This document shows, piece after piece, positions 24,939 to 33,162 of a DNA stretch of 50,364 bases. The DNA lies in assembly GCA_041633555.1 (NCBI GenBank), contig JBFKFZ010000020.1, positions 1 to 50,364 of the forward strand, in the 5' to 3' direction. The translations under genes were made by a program, and so were the position numbers. The notes beneath the pieces were generated by a model. It had not been told where the DNA came from. It did no database searches and saw only the letters and a list, made by a program, of their open reading frames with translations. This DNA is from JAHEAO01 sp041633555. GTDB lineage: Bacteria; Pseudomonadota; Alphaproteobacteria; Rhodobacterales; Rhodobacteraceae. The stretch's first letter is position 1; every line of letters begins with the position of its first letter.

Positions 24939-25819
24939 TGACCGCGGACCCGACACTTCTTTACGTGGTCGGTGCCGCGAAAGCCGGCACCAGCTGGCTT
25001 TATCGCTATCTGCACGATCACCCCGATTGCCATCTGCGGTCGATCAAGGAGTTGCATTTCTTCGACCGGATTGCCGAGGGCGCCGTTGATCAGCGCCGCG
25101 AGCGGCTGGAAGCACGGCTGAGATGGCTTAAGGACAAGTTCGTCGGGGCCAAGGCCGGGAACCTGATCGAGATCGGCACCGAGATCGCCGACATTACCGC
25201 ATGGCTCGAAGTTCTGCGCCGGGAGGGTGACCGAACCGCGGCATATCTGGACTATCTCAAGCGGGGCATCGAGGGCGAAAAGCTGGTCGGCGATGTGACC
25301 CCGTCCTACGCTCTTCTGTCTGCCGCGACCTTTGAGCAGATGGCCGGAATCGCGCCCGATGTCAGGTTCATCTTCATCATGCGGGACCCGGTCGAGCGGC
25401 TCTGGAGTCATGTGCGCATGGAGGTGCGGAGGCAAAGCGTCACCGGAGAGGTCGACTTCGGGTCGGCGCGCCGGCTGTTCTTCGACGTGCTGAGCGACAA
25501 AGAGCCCGAGATCGCGGCGCGCGGCGATTATGCCGCAACGGTGGAAAAGCTGAAGGCGACAGTCGATCCGAACCGCGTGTTGCTGGCCTTCACAGAAGAG
25601 ATGCTGAGTGAATCCGGGATCCGCAAGATCTGCGCCTTTCTGGGGATCCGTTACGTTGCCCCCGAGTTGCAGCGGCGAGTTCACCAGGGCCTCGATCTGA
25701 AGATGCGCAAGCGCCAGCGCCTTGCCGCGCGAGCTTGGCTTAAGCCGCAGTATGACTATGTCGAGCAATTGTTCGGCCGGCTGCCAAGAGCCTGGCAGCC
25801 CGAACCCGCAGAGGTGTGA
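24938..25819 (+). CDS. Sulfotransferase family protein between nuoC and nuoD
   Basis: The 293-residue protein resembles PAPS-dependent sulfotransferases of the heparan-sulfate type. The 5'-phosphosulfate loop is YVVGAAKAGTSWLYRYLHDH near residues 8-27, and the 3'-phosphate site is FIFIMRDPVERLWSHVRMEV. The later GDYAATVEKLKATVDPNRVL and the ending are family-like. It would move sulfate from PAPS to an unidentified acceptor (glycan or small molecule). No signal peptide is seen, so it is probably cytoplasmic. It has nothing obvious to do with complex I, yet it is coupled to its upstream neighbour (TGATG) and ends 1 base before nuoD. A GTG at 24935 is an alternative start. Confidence 0.87.
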   Translation: MTADPTLLYVVGAAKAGTSWLYRYLHDHPDCHLRSIKELHFFDRIAEGAVDQRRERLEARLRWLKDKFVGAKAGNLIEIGTEIADITAWLEVLRREGDRTAAYLDYLKRGIEGEKLVGDVTPSYALLSAATFEQMAGIAPDVRFIFIMRDPVERLWSHVRMEVRRQSVTGEVDFGSARRLFFDVLSDKEPEIAARGDYAATVEKLKATVDPNRVLLAFTEEMLSESGIRKICAFLGIRYVAPELQRRVHQGLDLKMRKRQRLAARAWLKPQYDYVEQLFGRLPRAWQPEPAEV

Positions 25820-25820
25820 C

Positions 25821-27032
25821 ATGATGGACGGCAAATTCGATGACGCACTGACGGGCGAACAGAAGATCCGCAATTTCAACATCAATTTCGGGCCGCAGCA
25901 TCCGGCTGCGCATGGCGTGTTGAGACTCGTGCTGGAACTCGACGGCGAGATCGTGGAACGCTGTGATCCACATATCGGCCTGCTGCATCGCGGCACCGAA
26001 AAGCTGATGGAAAGCCGGACATACCTGCAGAACCTGCCCTATTTCGACCGGCTCGATTATGTCGCGCCGATGAACCAGGAACATGCCTGGTGCCTGGCGA
26101 TCGAGAAACTGACCGGCACCAAGGTGCCGCGCCGGGGCAGCCTGATCCGGGTGCTCTATTCAGAGATCGGCCGGGTGCTGAACCACCTGCTGAACGTCAC
26201 CACGCAGGCCATGGATGTGGGTGCGCTGACCCCGCCGCTCTGGGGCTTCGAGGAACGCGAAAAGCTGATGATCTTCTACGAACGGGTCTGCGGCGCACGG
26301 CTGCACGCGGCCTATTTCCGCCCTGGCGGCGTGCATCAGGATCTGCCCCCCGAACTCATCGACGATATAGACGCCTGGGCTGACCAGTTCCCCGCCCGCC
26401 TTGACGATATCGACACGCTGCTGACCGAAAACCGCATCTTCAAGCAGCGCAATGCCGATATCGGCGTGGTGACCGAGGATGATATCCTCGACTGGGGTTT
26501 TTCCGGAGTGATGGTGCGAGGCTCGGGCCTCGCCTGGGACCTGCGCCGCTCGCAACCCTATGAATGCTATGACGAATTCGACTTCAAGATTCCGATTGGC
26601 AGGAACGGCGACTGCTACGACCGTTACCTCGTCCGAATGGCCGAGATGCGGGAATCGGTGAAGATCATCAAGCAGTGCATCGCCAAGCTGCGCGCGGAAC
26701 CCGGGGCGGTGATGGCCCGCGGCAAGATGGCGCCGCCGACTCGTGGCGAGATGAAGACCTCGATGGAAGCGCTGATCCATCACTTCAAACTCTACACGGA
26801 AGGGTTCCACGTCCCCGAGGGCGAGGTCTATGCCGCCGTCGAGGCGCCCAAGGGCGAATTCGGGGTCTATCTGGTGGCTGACGGTTCGAACAAGCCCTAC
26901 CGCGCCAAACTGCGTGCGCCCGGCTTTCTGCATCTTCAGGCGATGGATCATGTCGCCGGAGGGCACCAACTGGCCGATGTGGCGGCGATCATCGGAACAA
27001 TGGATATTGTTTTCGGGGAGGTCGACAGATGA
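25821..27032 (+). CDS. nuoD: NADH-quinone oxidoreductase subunit D
   Basis: NuoD is the 49-kDa-type subunit that helps form the quinone-binding pocket next to NuoB. Recognisable are NFNINFGPQHPAAHGVLRLV (His and Tyr-side pocket segment), HIGLLHRGTEKLMESRTYLQ, SEIGRVLNHLLNVTTQAMDV, GVMVRGSGLAWDLRRSQPYE and the C-terminal MDIVFGEVDR. Length is 403 residues. I chose ATG at 25821 (MMDGKFDD), with GAGGTG upstream; ATG 25824 is equally possible. It ends with an ATGA overlap on the next lipoprotein gene. Confidence 0.97.
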   Translation: MMDGKFDDALTGEQKIRNFNINFGPQHPAAHGVLRLVLELDGEIVERCDPHIGLLHRGTEKLMESRTYLQNLPYFDRLDYVAPMNQEHAWCLAIEKLTGTKVPRRGSLIRVLYSEIGRVLNHLLNVTTQAMDVGALTPPLWGFEEREKLMIFYERVCGARLHAAYFRPGGVHQDLPPELIDDIDAWADQFPARLDDIDTLLTENRIFKQRNADIGVVTEDDILDWGFSGVMVRGSGLAWDLRRSQPYECYDEFDFKIPIGRNGDCYDRYLVRMAEMRESVKIIKQCIAKLRAEPGAVMARGKMAPPTRGEMKTSMEALIHHFKLYTEGFHVPEGEVYAAVEAPKGEFGVYLVADGSNKPYRAKLRAPGFLHLQAMDHVAGGHQLADVAAIIGTMDIVFGEVDR

Positions 27033-27295
27033 AGTGCTACTATCTACCCCTTGTTGCGCTACTTGGGGCCTGCGCGCCGCCGCCGGAAGCGCGGAGCGAC
27101 AAGGAGCGTCTGGTCGCGGCGATCGAGGCCGAAGGCTGCGTGCTGAACGCCGCGAATTCCGAGCGGGTACTGACATCGCTTGGGCTCGGACAGGAACAGC
27201 TTGGCCGGATAGGCGGAGAACTGATGCAGGAAGGCCGCGTGCAGGTCGTACCGCCGGCTGAGTTCCGCCTCAAAACGGGGGCCTGTGCACCATGA
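27029..27295 (+). CDS. Small lipoprotein, nuoD-coupled
   Basis: The 88-residue product begins MKCYYLPLVALLGACAPPPE, a lipoprotein signal peptide with lipobox LLGAC (Cys 15). The mature part, about 70 residues, has two further Cys (EGCVLNAANSERV and the end KTGACAP), which could form a disulfide, and a helical middle. It should be a periplasm-facing lipid-anchored protein. Both ends overlap neighbours by 4 bases (ATGA). No family is recognised. Confidence 0.72.
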   Translation: MKCYYLPLVALLGACAPPPEARSDKERLVAAIEAEGCVLNAANSERVLTSLGLGQEQLGRIGGELMQEGRVQVVPPAEFRLKTGACAP

Positions 27296-27660
27296 CTTTG
27301 GCCGGGATCACGCTTGCAATAGCCTCGCTGACCGTGCTTTCGACGACCTGGCTCGGCTTTCTCTTTCTGCGAAATCCCGCGCGCGGCTTCGCGGTGACAC
27401 AGCACGATCCCGAACATTTGCCGGACGTCATGAGCGACCGCTATTTCGCGATGGCTTTGCTTGTCGTGGGGGCGGTACTCTACGGTGATTTCAAGGTGAT
27501 CGCCTACCTCTTCGCCGTGTTCTGTTTCCTTGGCTGTGCTGACGCGTGGATCTATCACCGGGCAAGCAAATCCTATTCCGAACACCTGACCGCGGGTGTG
27601 GCGGGCGCAATCGTCTTCGTCCTCGCCCTGCTGACCCTGATTGCCGGAGTTCCCGCCTGA
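27292..27660 (+). CDS. Membrane protein of unknown function, four helices
   Basis: The 122-residue product has about four membrane segments: LAGITLAIASLTVLSTTWLG, RYFAMALLVVGAVLYGDF, VIAYLFAVFCFLGCADAWIY and GVAGAIVFVLALLTLIAG. A short polar loop (RNPARGFAVTQHDPEHLPDV) lies between the first two. It starts with an ATGA overlap on the lipoprotein gene and ends with a TGATG overlap on nuoE, so it is fully embedded in the coupled unit. I do not recognise a named family with confidence. Confidence 0.7.
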   Translation: MTLAGITLAIASLTVLSTTWLGFLFLRNPARGFAVTQHDPEHLPDVMSDRYFAMALLVVGAVLYGDFKVIAYLFAVFCFLGCADAWIYHRASKSYSEHLTAGVAGAIVFVLALLTLIAGVPA

Positions 27661-28784
27661 TGCTTCGCCGTCTCCATCCCGACCAGCCCGTCAGCTTCGC
27701 CTTCACTGAGGCGAACCAAAAATGGGCCGAGGCGCAGATCACCAAGTTTCCCGACGGGCGTCAGGCCAGCGCCATCATCCCTCTTCTGTGGCGGGCGCAG
27801 GAGCAGGAGGGCTGGCTGTCGCGGCCAGCGATCGAACATATCGCCGACATGCTCGGCATAGCTCATATCCGGGCCCTGGAGGTCGCCACATTCTACTTCA
27901 TGTTCCAGTTGCAGCCGGTTGGTTCCGTTGCGCATATCCAGATTTGCGGCACGACCTCCTGCATGATCTGCGGCGCCGAGGACCTGATTGGCGTCTGTCG
28001 GGACAAGATCGCTGCGAAGCCGCATCAGCTTTCGGTCGACGGCAAGTTCAGTTGGGAGGAGGTCGAATGCCTTGGCGCCTGCGCCAATGCGCCGATGGCG
28101 CAGATCGGCAAGGACTATTACGAGGATCTAACAACCGAACGGCTGGCCGAGATCATCGACGAACTGGCTGCCGGAAAAGTCCCGGTGCCGGGACCGCAGA
28201 ACGGGCGCTACGCGTCCGAACCGCTTGCCGGGCTGACCAGCCTGAAGGAATACGAAAGCGGGCGAACGCAGTACAATGTCAGCGCACAGCTGGCCGTTGA
28301 TGTCGGCGATACCGTCAAGCGCATTGACGGCGCCGAAGTGCCGCTGATCACGCCGTGGCTCGGCAAGACGGGGGCGCCTGCGAAATCGGCCGGGATCGCA
28401 AGATCGAAGGGGTCGAAGCCATCGAAAGGCAAGCCTGCCGACGATACCGGCATCACCGAGCAGGAAGCGCAGGCCAAGTCGACCGGGCAGCCGGTCTCGG
28501 CCGCCGAGCCGAAAGGGCCAGTGCGCCTGACGGCGCCGCGTTCGTCGAAGGCGGATGATCTGAAGAAGATCAAGGGAATCGGGCCGAAGCTGGAAGAACT
28601 CCTGCACAGCATGGGGTTCTACCACTTCGATCAGATCGCCAACTGGACTGCCGATGAGGTCGCGTGGGTCGATGACAAGCTGAAGGGTTTCAAGGGTCGC
28701 GCCAGGCGTGATGACTGGGTCAGCCAGGCCCGTATCTTGGCCGAGGGCGGCGAGACCGAACTCTCGAAACGCTCGGGGAAATGA
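27660..28784 (+). CDS. nuoE: NADH-quinone oxidoreductase subunit E with long C-terminal extension
   Basis: NuoE holds the 2Fe-2S cluster N1a in the NADH-oxidising module. The thioredoxin-like ferredoxin core fills about residues 1-200, with ligands in ICGTTSCMICGAE and ECLGACANAPM. At 374 residues it is far longer than the 160-240 of most NuoE. The extra part is a Lys/Ala/Ser-rich linker (about 235-295) and a C-terminal domain starting DDLKKIKGIGPKLEELLHSM, a helix-hairpin-helix-like fold known from other alphaproteobacterial proteins. The same domain ends the next gene product. I chose ATG at 27660, one base into the upstream stop (TGATG); earlier in-frame starts extend into another gene. 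Confidence 0.94.
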   Translation: MLRRLHPDQPVSFAFTEANQKWAEAQITKFPDGRQASAIIPLLWRAQEQEGWLSRPAIEHIADMLGIAHIRALEVATFYFMFQLQPVGSVAHIQICGTTSCMICGAEDLIGVCRDKIAAKPHQLSVDGKFSWEEVECLGACANAPMAQIGKDYYEDLTTERLAEIIDELAAGKVPVPGPQNGRYASEPLAGLTSLKEYESGRTQYNVSAQLAVDVGDTVKRIDGAEVPLITPWLGKTGAPAKSAGIARSKGSKPSKGKPADDTGITEQEAQAKSTGQPVSAAEPKGPVRLTAPRSSKADDLKKIKGIGPKLEELLHSMGFYHFDQIANWTADEVAWVDDKLKGFKGRARRDDWVSQARILAEGGETELSKRSGK

Positions 28785-28825
28785 CGCGGGGCAACCCAAC
28801 TGATGTGGTAATGGAAGGATAGCAG

Positions 28826-29632
28826 ATGAGTTCTGATGAAATGTCAAACAAGACCAAGATCTGGGGATTTGCCGCCGGTGCCGGCGTCGTCGCCTTTCTG
28901 CTGCTGAAGTTCACAGCCTCCTATTCCTTCTGGCCGGCGCTGCTCCTGGCGGTGCTGATCGGAGTTCTGGTGGCGATCCTGCTCTGGATCGGCTTCTACC
29001 ACGAACCCGAGATTGAAGGCGAAGACGCCCAAACCCAGCGCGCCAACCTATCCTCGGGAACGATGACGACCGGAACGACCGGGATCGCCGCGCCGCCGAC
29101 CGTGACCGAACCGCCCGCCGCAAAACCGGCAGAGCCCAAGAAACCCGCCGAGCCCGCGAAACCGGCCGCAGCCGAGAAACCCGCCGGGGCCGGAAAACCG
29201 AAAGCCGCCCCAAAGCCCAAAGCCAAGGCGGCGAAGGCCGACAAGAAATCGGCTGCCAAGGCGAGTTCTTCAATGATGGGCGAAGCCGGCAACAAGATGG
29301 TTGCCGAGAAGAAGGCCGAAAAAGCCGCCATACCTGCCGCTGCCGGCGACAAGCCGGAATTGTTGAAAGTGGCGCGCGAGGGCGGACCCGATGACCTGAA
29401 GCAGATCAAGGGCGTCGGACCGAAGCTCGAGGCCGAGCTACACAGGATCGGCGTCTACCATTTCGATCAGATCGCCGGCTTGAGCAAGAAAGAGGTCGCC
29501 TGGATGGACGAGAACCTGGCCGGGGTCCGCCAGCGGGTCAGCCGTGACGACTGGGTTGCGCAGGCCAAGGTGCTGGCCGAAGGGGGTCAGACTGAGTTTT
29601 CCAAGCGCGTCAAGAAGGGCGACGTGTATTGA
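28826..29632 (+). CDS. Membrane-anchored protein with Pro/Ala/Lys linker and NuoE-like C-terminal domain
   Basis: The 268-residue product has a two-helix membrane hairpin at about residues 12-58 (IWGFAAGAGVVAFLLLKFTA and FWPALLLAVLIGVLVAILLW). A long Pro/Ala/Lys-rich low-complexity linker spans about 90-150, with repeated KPAEP/KPAAAEKPA units. The C-terminal domain of about 75 residues starts DDLKQIKGVGPKLEAELHRI and continues YHFDQIA, EVAW and RDDWV. By ungapped alignment, 47 of 73 positions of this domain match the tail of NuoE. It begins 41 bases after nuoE and precedes nuoF. A scaffold tethering the NADH module to the membrane is conceivable but unproven. Confidence 0.82.
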   Translation: MSSDEMSNKTKIWGFAAGAGVVAFLLLKFTASYSFWPALLLAVLIGVLVAILLWIGFYHEPEIEGEDAQTQRANLSSGTMTTGTTGIAAPPTVTEPPAAKPAEPKKPAEPAKPAAAEKPAGAGKPKAAPKPKAKAAKADKKSAAKASSSMMGEAGNKMVAEKKAEKAAIPAAAGDKPELLKVAREGGPDDLKQIKGVGPKLEAELHRIGVYHFDQIAGLSKKEVAWMDENLAGVRQRVSRDDWVAQAKVLAEGGQTEFSKRVKKGDVY

Positions 29633-29642
29633 GACGTAAGAC

Positions 29643-29864
29643 ATGGGTGATCCGGAGCGAGACCGCCAACTGGCGCGGAAGGGCAGGCAGGTTGCCCTGT
29701 TACTGGCGGCGGTCGGCCTCTACTGGATCGGGATCACCTGGTTGGGCGGCAAGCTTGGCTGGACGAACCGCAGCCGGGCCTTCTTTGACTTGATAGCCCT
29801 GGCCGGGTTCGGCTGGGCATTGTGGGCGATATTTCAGATCTGGCGCGCGCGCCGGGAAGACTAG
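29643..29864 (+). CDS. DUF5337-type small membrane protein
   Basis: The 73-residue product starts with a basic stretch (MGDPERDRQLARKGRQVALL) and has two hydrophobic helices (VALLLAAVGLYWIGITWLGG and FFDLIALAGFGWALWAIFQI) with a WRARRED end. It matches the short Rhodobacterales proteins called DUF5337 as I recall them, which are often found in nuo loci. It lies 10 bases after the previous gene and 11 before nuoF. Function unknown; assembly or stability of complex I is a context guess. Confidence 0.68.
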   Translation: MGDPERDRQLARKGRQVALLLAAVGLYWIGITWLGGKLGWTNRSRAFFDLIALAGFGWALWAIFQIWRARRED

Positions 29865-29875
29865 GAAAAGCAGAC

Positions 29876-31174
29876 ATGCTGAAGGATCAGGACCGGATCT
29901 TCACCAACATCTACGGGATGCATGACCGCAGCCTGAAGGGTGCGAGATCCCGCGGCCATTGGGACGGCACGGCGGACATGATCAAGAAGGGCCGCGATTG
30001 GATCGTCAACGAGATGAAGGCAAGCGGGCTGCGCGGGCGTGGCGGCGCGGGCTTTCCGACCGGGCTGAAATGGTCATTCATGCCTAAGGAAAGCGACGGT
30101 CGGCCCGCCTATCTGGTTGTCAATGCCGACGAGTCCGAGCCCGGCACCTGCAAAGACCGCGAGATCATGCGCCACGATCCGCATACGCTGATCGAGGGCT
30201 GCCTGGTCGCCAGCTTCGCGATGAACGCCCATACCTGCTACATCTACCTTCGCGGCGAATATATCCGCGAGCGCGAGGCGCTGCAGGCCGCGATCGACGA
30301 ATGCTACGATGGCGGGCTCTTGGGCAAGAACGCCGCGAAATCGGGTTGGGATTTCGACCTCTTTCTGCATCATGGCGCCGGCGCCTATATCTGCGGTGAG
30401 GAAACGGCTCTTCTGGAAAGCCTCGAAGGCAAGAAGGGCATGCCGCGGATGAAGCCGCCATTTCCGGCGGGTGCCGGGCTCTATGGCTGCCCGACCACAG
30501 TGAACAACGTCGAGAGCATCGCCGTTGCCCCCACGATTCTGCGCCGGGGTGCCGAATGGTTCGCGGGCTTCGGGCGGCCCAACAATACCGGCACCAAGCT
30601 TTTCGCGATCTCTGGCCACGTAAACAACCCATGCGTCGTCGAGGAAGCCATGTCGATCACCTTCGACGAACTGATCGAAAAGCATTGTGGAGGCATCCTC
30701 GGGGGCTGGGACAACCTCAAGGCGGTGATCCCCGGCGGCTCGTCGGTGCCGCTGCTGCCCGGCAAGGTTATGCGCCGGGATGCGATCATGGATTTCGACT
30801 GGCTCCGCGAGCAGCGTTCGGGCCTCGGCACCGCTGCGGTGATCGTGATGGACAATTCCACCGACGTCATCAAGGCGATCTGGCGGCTGTCGAAATTCTA
30901 CAAGCACGAAAGCTGCGGCCAGTGCACGCCCTGCCGCGAAGGCACCGGCTGGATGATGCGGGTCATGGACCGGCTGGTGAAGGGCGAGGCTGACCCGGCC
31001 GAGATCGACATGCTGCTGGATGTCTCGAAACAGGTCGAAGGCCACACGATCTGCGCCCTCGGAGACGCCGCCGCGTGGCCGATCCAAGGCCTGATCCGTC
31101 ACTTCCGCGGCGAGATCGAAGAGCGGATTCGGCACAAGCGCGCGGGCTCTGTCTCGGCCGTAGCGGCGGAGTAG
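29876..31174 (+). CDS. nuoF: NADH-quinone oxidoreductase subunit F (NADH/FMN site)
   Basis: NuoF oxidises NADH through FMN and holds a 4Fe-4S cluster (N3). The FMN/NADH signature is GLRGRGGAGFPTGLKWSFMP and VVNADESEPGTCKDREIM; GAGAYICGEETALLESLEGK is also conserved. The cluster is bound by ESCGQCTPCREGTGWMM plus a later Cys in GHTICALGDAAAWPIQGLIR. The 432-residue length is normal. I chose ATG at 29876 (MLKDQDRIF), with GGAAAAG upstream; the earlier in-frame ATG at 29822 lies inside the previous gene. Confidence 0.97.
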   Translation: MLKDQDRIFTNIYGMHDRSLKGARSRGHWDGTADMIKKGRDWIVNEMKASGLRGRGGAGFPTGLKWSFMPKESDGRPAYLVVNADESEPGTCKDREIMRHDPHTLIEGCLVASFAMNAHTCYIYLRGEYIREREALQAAIDECYDGGLLGKNAAKSGWDFDLFLHHGAGAYICGEETALLESLEGKKGMPRMKPPFPAGAGLYGCPTTVNNVESIAVAPTILRRGAEWFAGFGRPNNTGTKLFAISGHVNNPCVVEEAMSITFDELIEKHCGGILGGWDNLKAVIPGGSSVPLLPGKVMRRDAIMDFDWLREQRSGLGTAAVIVMDNSTDVIKAIWRLSKFYKHESCGQCTPCREGTGWMMRVMDRLVKGEADPAEIDMLLDVSKQVEGHTICALGDAAAWPIQGLIRHFRGEIEERIRHKRAGSVSAVAAE

Positions 31175-31179
31175 CGGCG

Positions 31180-31365
31180 ATGTGCTACGGACCCTATGAG
31201 CACAACGCCATGCTCCGCGACATCGCGGCCCGCACCGCGGGCGTTCGCGTGCCGAAGCTGCGGCTGGTTCCGGCGCTTGCAGGGCTGGTGGCTCGTCTTT
31301 CTCTGTGGTGCAGGGCGTTTGGCCATCACATAAAGGCGTCGGTATCGTGGCGGAGAAGCGTATGA
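31180..31365 (+). CDS. Possible small protein downstream of nuoF
   Basis: A 61-codon frame starts at ATG 31180, 5 bases after the nuoF stop, and ends with an ATGA overlap on the lipoprotein start at 31362. The product (MCYGPYEHNAMLRDIAARTA, then PKLRLVPALAGLVARLSLW) is basic, with a modest hydrophobic stretch and no known domain. The ATGA coupling at its end is the main argument that it is translated. Confidence 0.5.
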   Translation: MCYGPYEHNAMLRDIAARTAGVRVPKLRLVPALAGLVARLSLWCRAFGHHIKASVSWRRSV

Positions 31366-31703
31366 AACACCTCGTTAGCCTTGCGATAATTCTGCTTCTG
31401 TCCGCTTGCGGCATCTCCGAGCGGCTCGGCTTCGGCACGGACCGGGCGGCTCGCAGCATGCCCTACCGTGCGGCGCTGGCCACCAGCGAGGACGGTCAGG
31501 ATCTGGCGGTTACTGTCACGGCACCGGCGGGAACCCAGGTCGAGCAGGTGCGCGAAAGCGCGCGCTATCAGGCGACCTATCATTGCCTGCGGAGTTTTGG
31601 CGATTCCGATGCCGACTGGCAGCTCGATCCCGCCACCCGCGACTGGGCATACGTTCGAACGGAAGAGACCATGATCTTCACCGCGCGGTGCGAAGGGCGT
31701 TAG
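31362..31703 (+). CDS. Small lipoprotein between nuoF and nuoG
   Basis: The 113-residue product begins MKHLVSLAIILLLSACGISE, a lipoprotein signal with lipobox LLSAC (Cys 16). The mature part includes AVTVTAPAGTQVEQVRESAR, a Cys in TYHCLRSFG and another in FTARCEGR, possibly a disulfide, so a small envelope domain is likely. It starts with an ATGA overlap on the preceding small gene. The longer in-frame start at 31305 would bury the signal peptide and is rejected. No family is recognised. Confidence 0.75.
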   Translation: MKHLVSLAIILLLSACGISERLGFGTDRAARSMPYRAALATSEDGQDLAVTVTAPAGTQVEQVRESARYQATYHCLRSFGDSDADWQLDPATRDWAYVRTEETMIFTARCEGR

Positions 31704-31733
31704 GGCGCAGACATCAAGAACAGGAAGCGAACG

Positions 31734-32150
31734 ATGGAACAATTTGCTGAATATGGTCACGCTCTGGCTTCGGTCGGGCTTTTTGCGCTGATCGCGCTCT
31801 TGCTGAATCCTTGGGTGGGCATCATGCGAGGCAAGGTCGGGCTGGCCCCCGGAGAAATGCCACGCGCGGATTATTCCGATCGCAACTTCCGCATCGCGCG
31901 CTCGTATCAGAACTCGGTCGAGATGGCTGGCATCTTTGGCGTGGTGGTGGGCGCCGCCGTACTGTCCGGGGCAGCCCCTTTTTGGGTCAACCTCTTTGCT
32001 TCGATCGCCCTGCTGGCCCGCATCGCGATGGTATATGTACATATCCAGGGCATAGGGGCGCCGGATCGCGGACCGCGCACGATGCTGTTCGTCCTAGGCT
32101 GGCTGATGATGGTGCTTATCGCGCTTATGGCGGTTTTGGCGGCGTTTTGA
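31734..32150 (+). CDS. MAPEG family membrane protein
   Basis: The 138-residue product has four hydrophobic helices in the pattern of MAPEG proteins (membrane-associated proteins in eicosanoid and glutathione metabolism). Key parts are ALLLNPWVGIMRGKVGLAPG, then FRIARSYQNSVEMAGIFGVV (the conserved R-x-x-x-N-x-x-E) and VNLFASIALLARIAMVYVHI. Bacterial MAPEG proteins are mostly uncharacterised; some conjugate glutathione. An AGGAAG site lies 8 bases before the ATG at 31734. The stop overlaps the next gene (TTGA). Confidence 0.82.
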   Translation: MEQFAEYGHALASVGLFALIALLLNPWVGIMRGKVGLAPGEMPRADYSDRNFRIARSYQNSVEMAGIFGVVVGAAVLSGAAPFWVNLFASIALLARIAMVYVHIQGIGAPDRGPRTMLFVLGWLMMVLIALMAVLAAF

Positions 32151-32650
32151 CCGGTACGGCCACATATCACGTCTCGCAGCTCAATTTCGGGCTGCTCCGG
32201 CACCCGGCCGACGATCCGCGCAGCGCCGGTTTCTCCGACAATGTCGCCAGGGTGAACGCCGTAGCCGAACGTTCGAAAGGCTTTGTCTGGCGCTGCACCG
32301 ACGAGGCCGCGACGCTGAAGGCCGAGGGCATTTCGCTTTGCGAAGGCGATCCCTGTGCGATCTGCACGATGTCGGTCTGGGAGAGCGCTGCCGATCTCGA
32401 CGACTTCGTGCACCGCACCGTTCACGGCGGATTCCTGATGCGGCGCGAGGAATGGTTCAGGCCGCAAGATCATCGAACCTACGTGATCTGGCCTGTCGCT
32501 GCAGGTCATATTCCTGGCTTCCGCGAGGCGTTGGACAGGCTAGCGCATCTGCAGGAACATGGAGACAGCGACCATGCCTTCGGCTTCGAATATTTGCCGG
32601 CGGTGCAACCGAAGCGCACCGCCAGTGGCCGGTCGACGGCGGCGGAGTAG
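32147..32650 (+). CDS. DUF3291 family protein
   Basis: The 167-residue product (from a TTG start at 32147) resembles DUF3291 proteins, which have a dimeric alpha/beta-barrel monooxygenase-like fold. Typical parts are YHVSQLNFGLLRHP, ERSKGFVWRCTDEA, MSVWESAADLDDFVHRTVHG and RREEWFRPQDHRTYVIWPVA (the family W-x-x-x-x-x-L-x-x-F-V-x-x-T-x-H and W pattern). The frame is open far upstream, but the region before 32147 belongs to the MAPEG gene. TTG overlapping its stop is the only start near the family N-terminus. Function unknown. Confidence 0.78.
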   Translation: MTGTATYHVSQLNFGLLRHPADDPRSAGFSDNVARVNAVAERSKGFVWRCTDEAATLKAEGISLCEGDPCAICTMSVWESAADLDDFVHRTVHGGFLMRREEWFRPQDHRTYVIWPVAAGHIPGFREALDRLAHLQEHGDSDHAFGFEYLPAVQPKRTASGRSTAAE

Positions 32651-32653
32651 GCA

Positions 32654-32884
32654 ATGCGAGCACTCTGGGACGGCTTCCTGAGCTTCATTGCTGCTATCGT
32701 GACGGCGGCATTCACGTTGATTCCTGCCTACTACGCCTGGATGTCGATCGATGCCGGTTTCGCGCCCCAATGGGTCTGGGCAAACATCGCAGGGCTGGTC
32801 TTCGTTTCGGGCGTGATGATCTTTGCCTTTCTGCGCAAGGCCAGGGACGGTGTATCGCCCCTGCGCGACAAGAGGCGCCGATGA
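32654..32884 (+). CDS. Small two-helix membrane protein
   Basis: The 76-residue product has two hydrophobic helices (LSFIAAIVTAAFTLIPAYY and VWANIAGLVFVSGVMIFAFL), a Trp-rich connection (AWMSIDAGFAPQWVWA) and a basic tail ending KRRR. It starts 3 bases after the DUF3291 gene. About 278 bases without a convincing gene follow before the DUF5333 gene; the open frame there is Arg/Pro-rich and does not look coding. Confidence 0.65.
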   Translation: MRALWDGFLSFIAAIVTAAFTLIPAYYAWMSIDAGFAPQWVWANIAGLVFVSGVMIFAFLRKARDGVSPLRDKRRR

Positions 32885-33162
32885 GCCGTTTGCCGGAAGC
32901 GTTATCGCGCGTCCCCCCGCCGGGCCGCGCCGCGCCTATAACAGTTGCGCACGAAACTGTGGCTGGCCCTGCAGGGGAGTGCCATGATAGCTGGGAATTC
33001 ACTCACAGGTCCTGGCGGATCCGCTCCGGCCAATTGAAGCGGGGATCAACCCTGCAGAACCACGGGCGTAAGATCGTCTTCGACGTGCTGGGCGTGAAGG
33101 GGCCGGCGTTCCGGGCCCGGTTGAACTTGGCTGCGATCTCGTGCGGCCGGTGGAGTAAGATT

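Noticed and set aside
32338..33162. Long N-terminal extension of the DUF5333 protein
   Set aside because: The upstream part overlaps the DUF3291 and small membrane genes in another frame, and the signal peptide only makes sense from the GTG at 33163.
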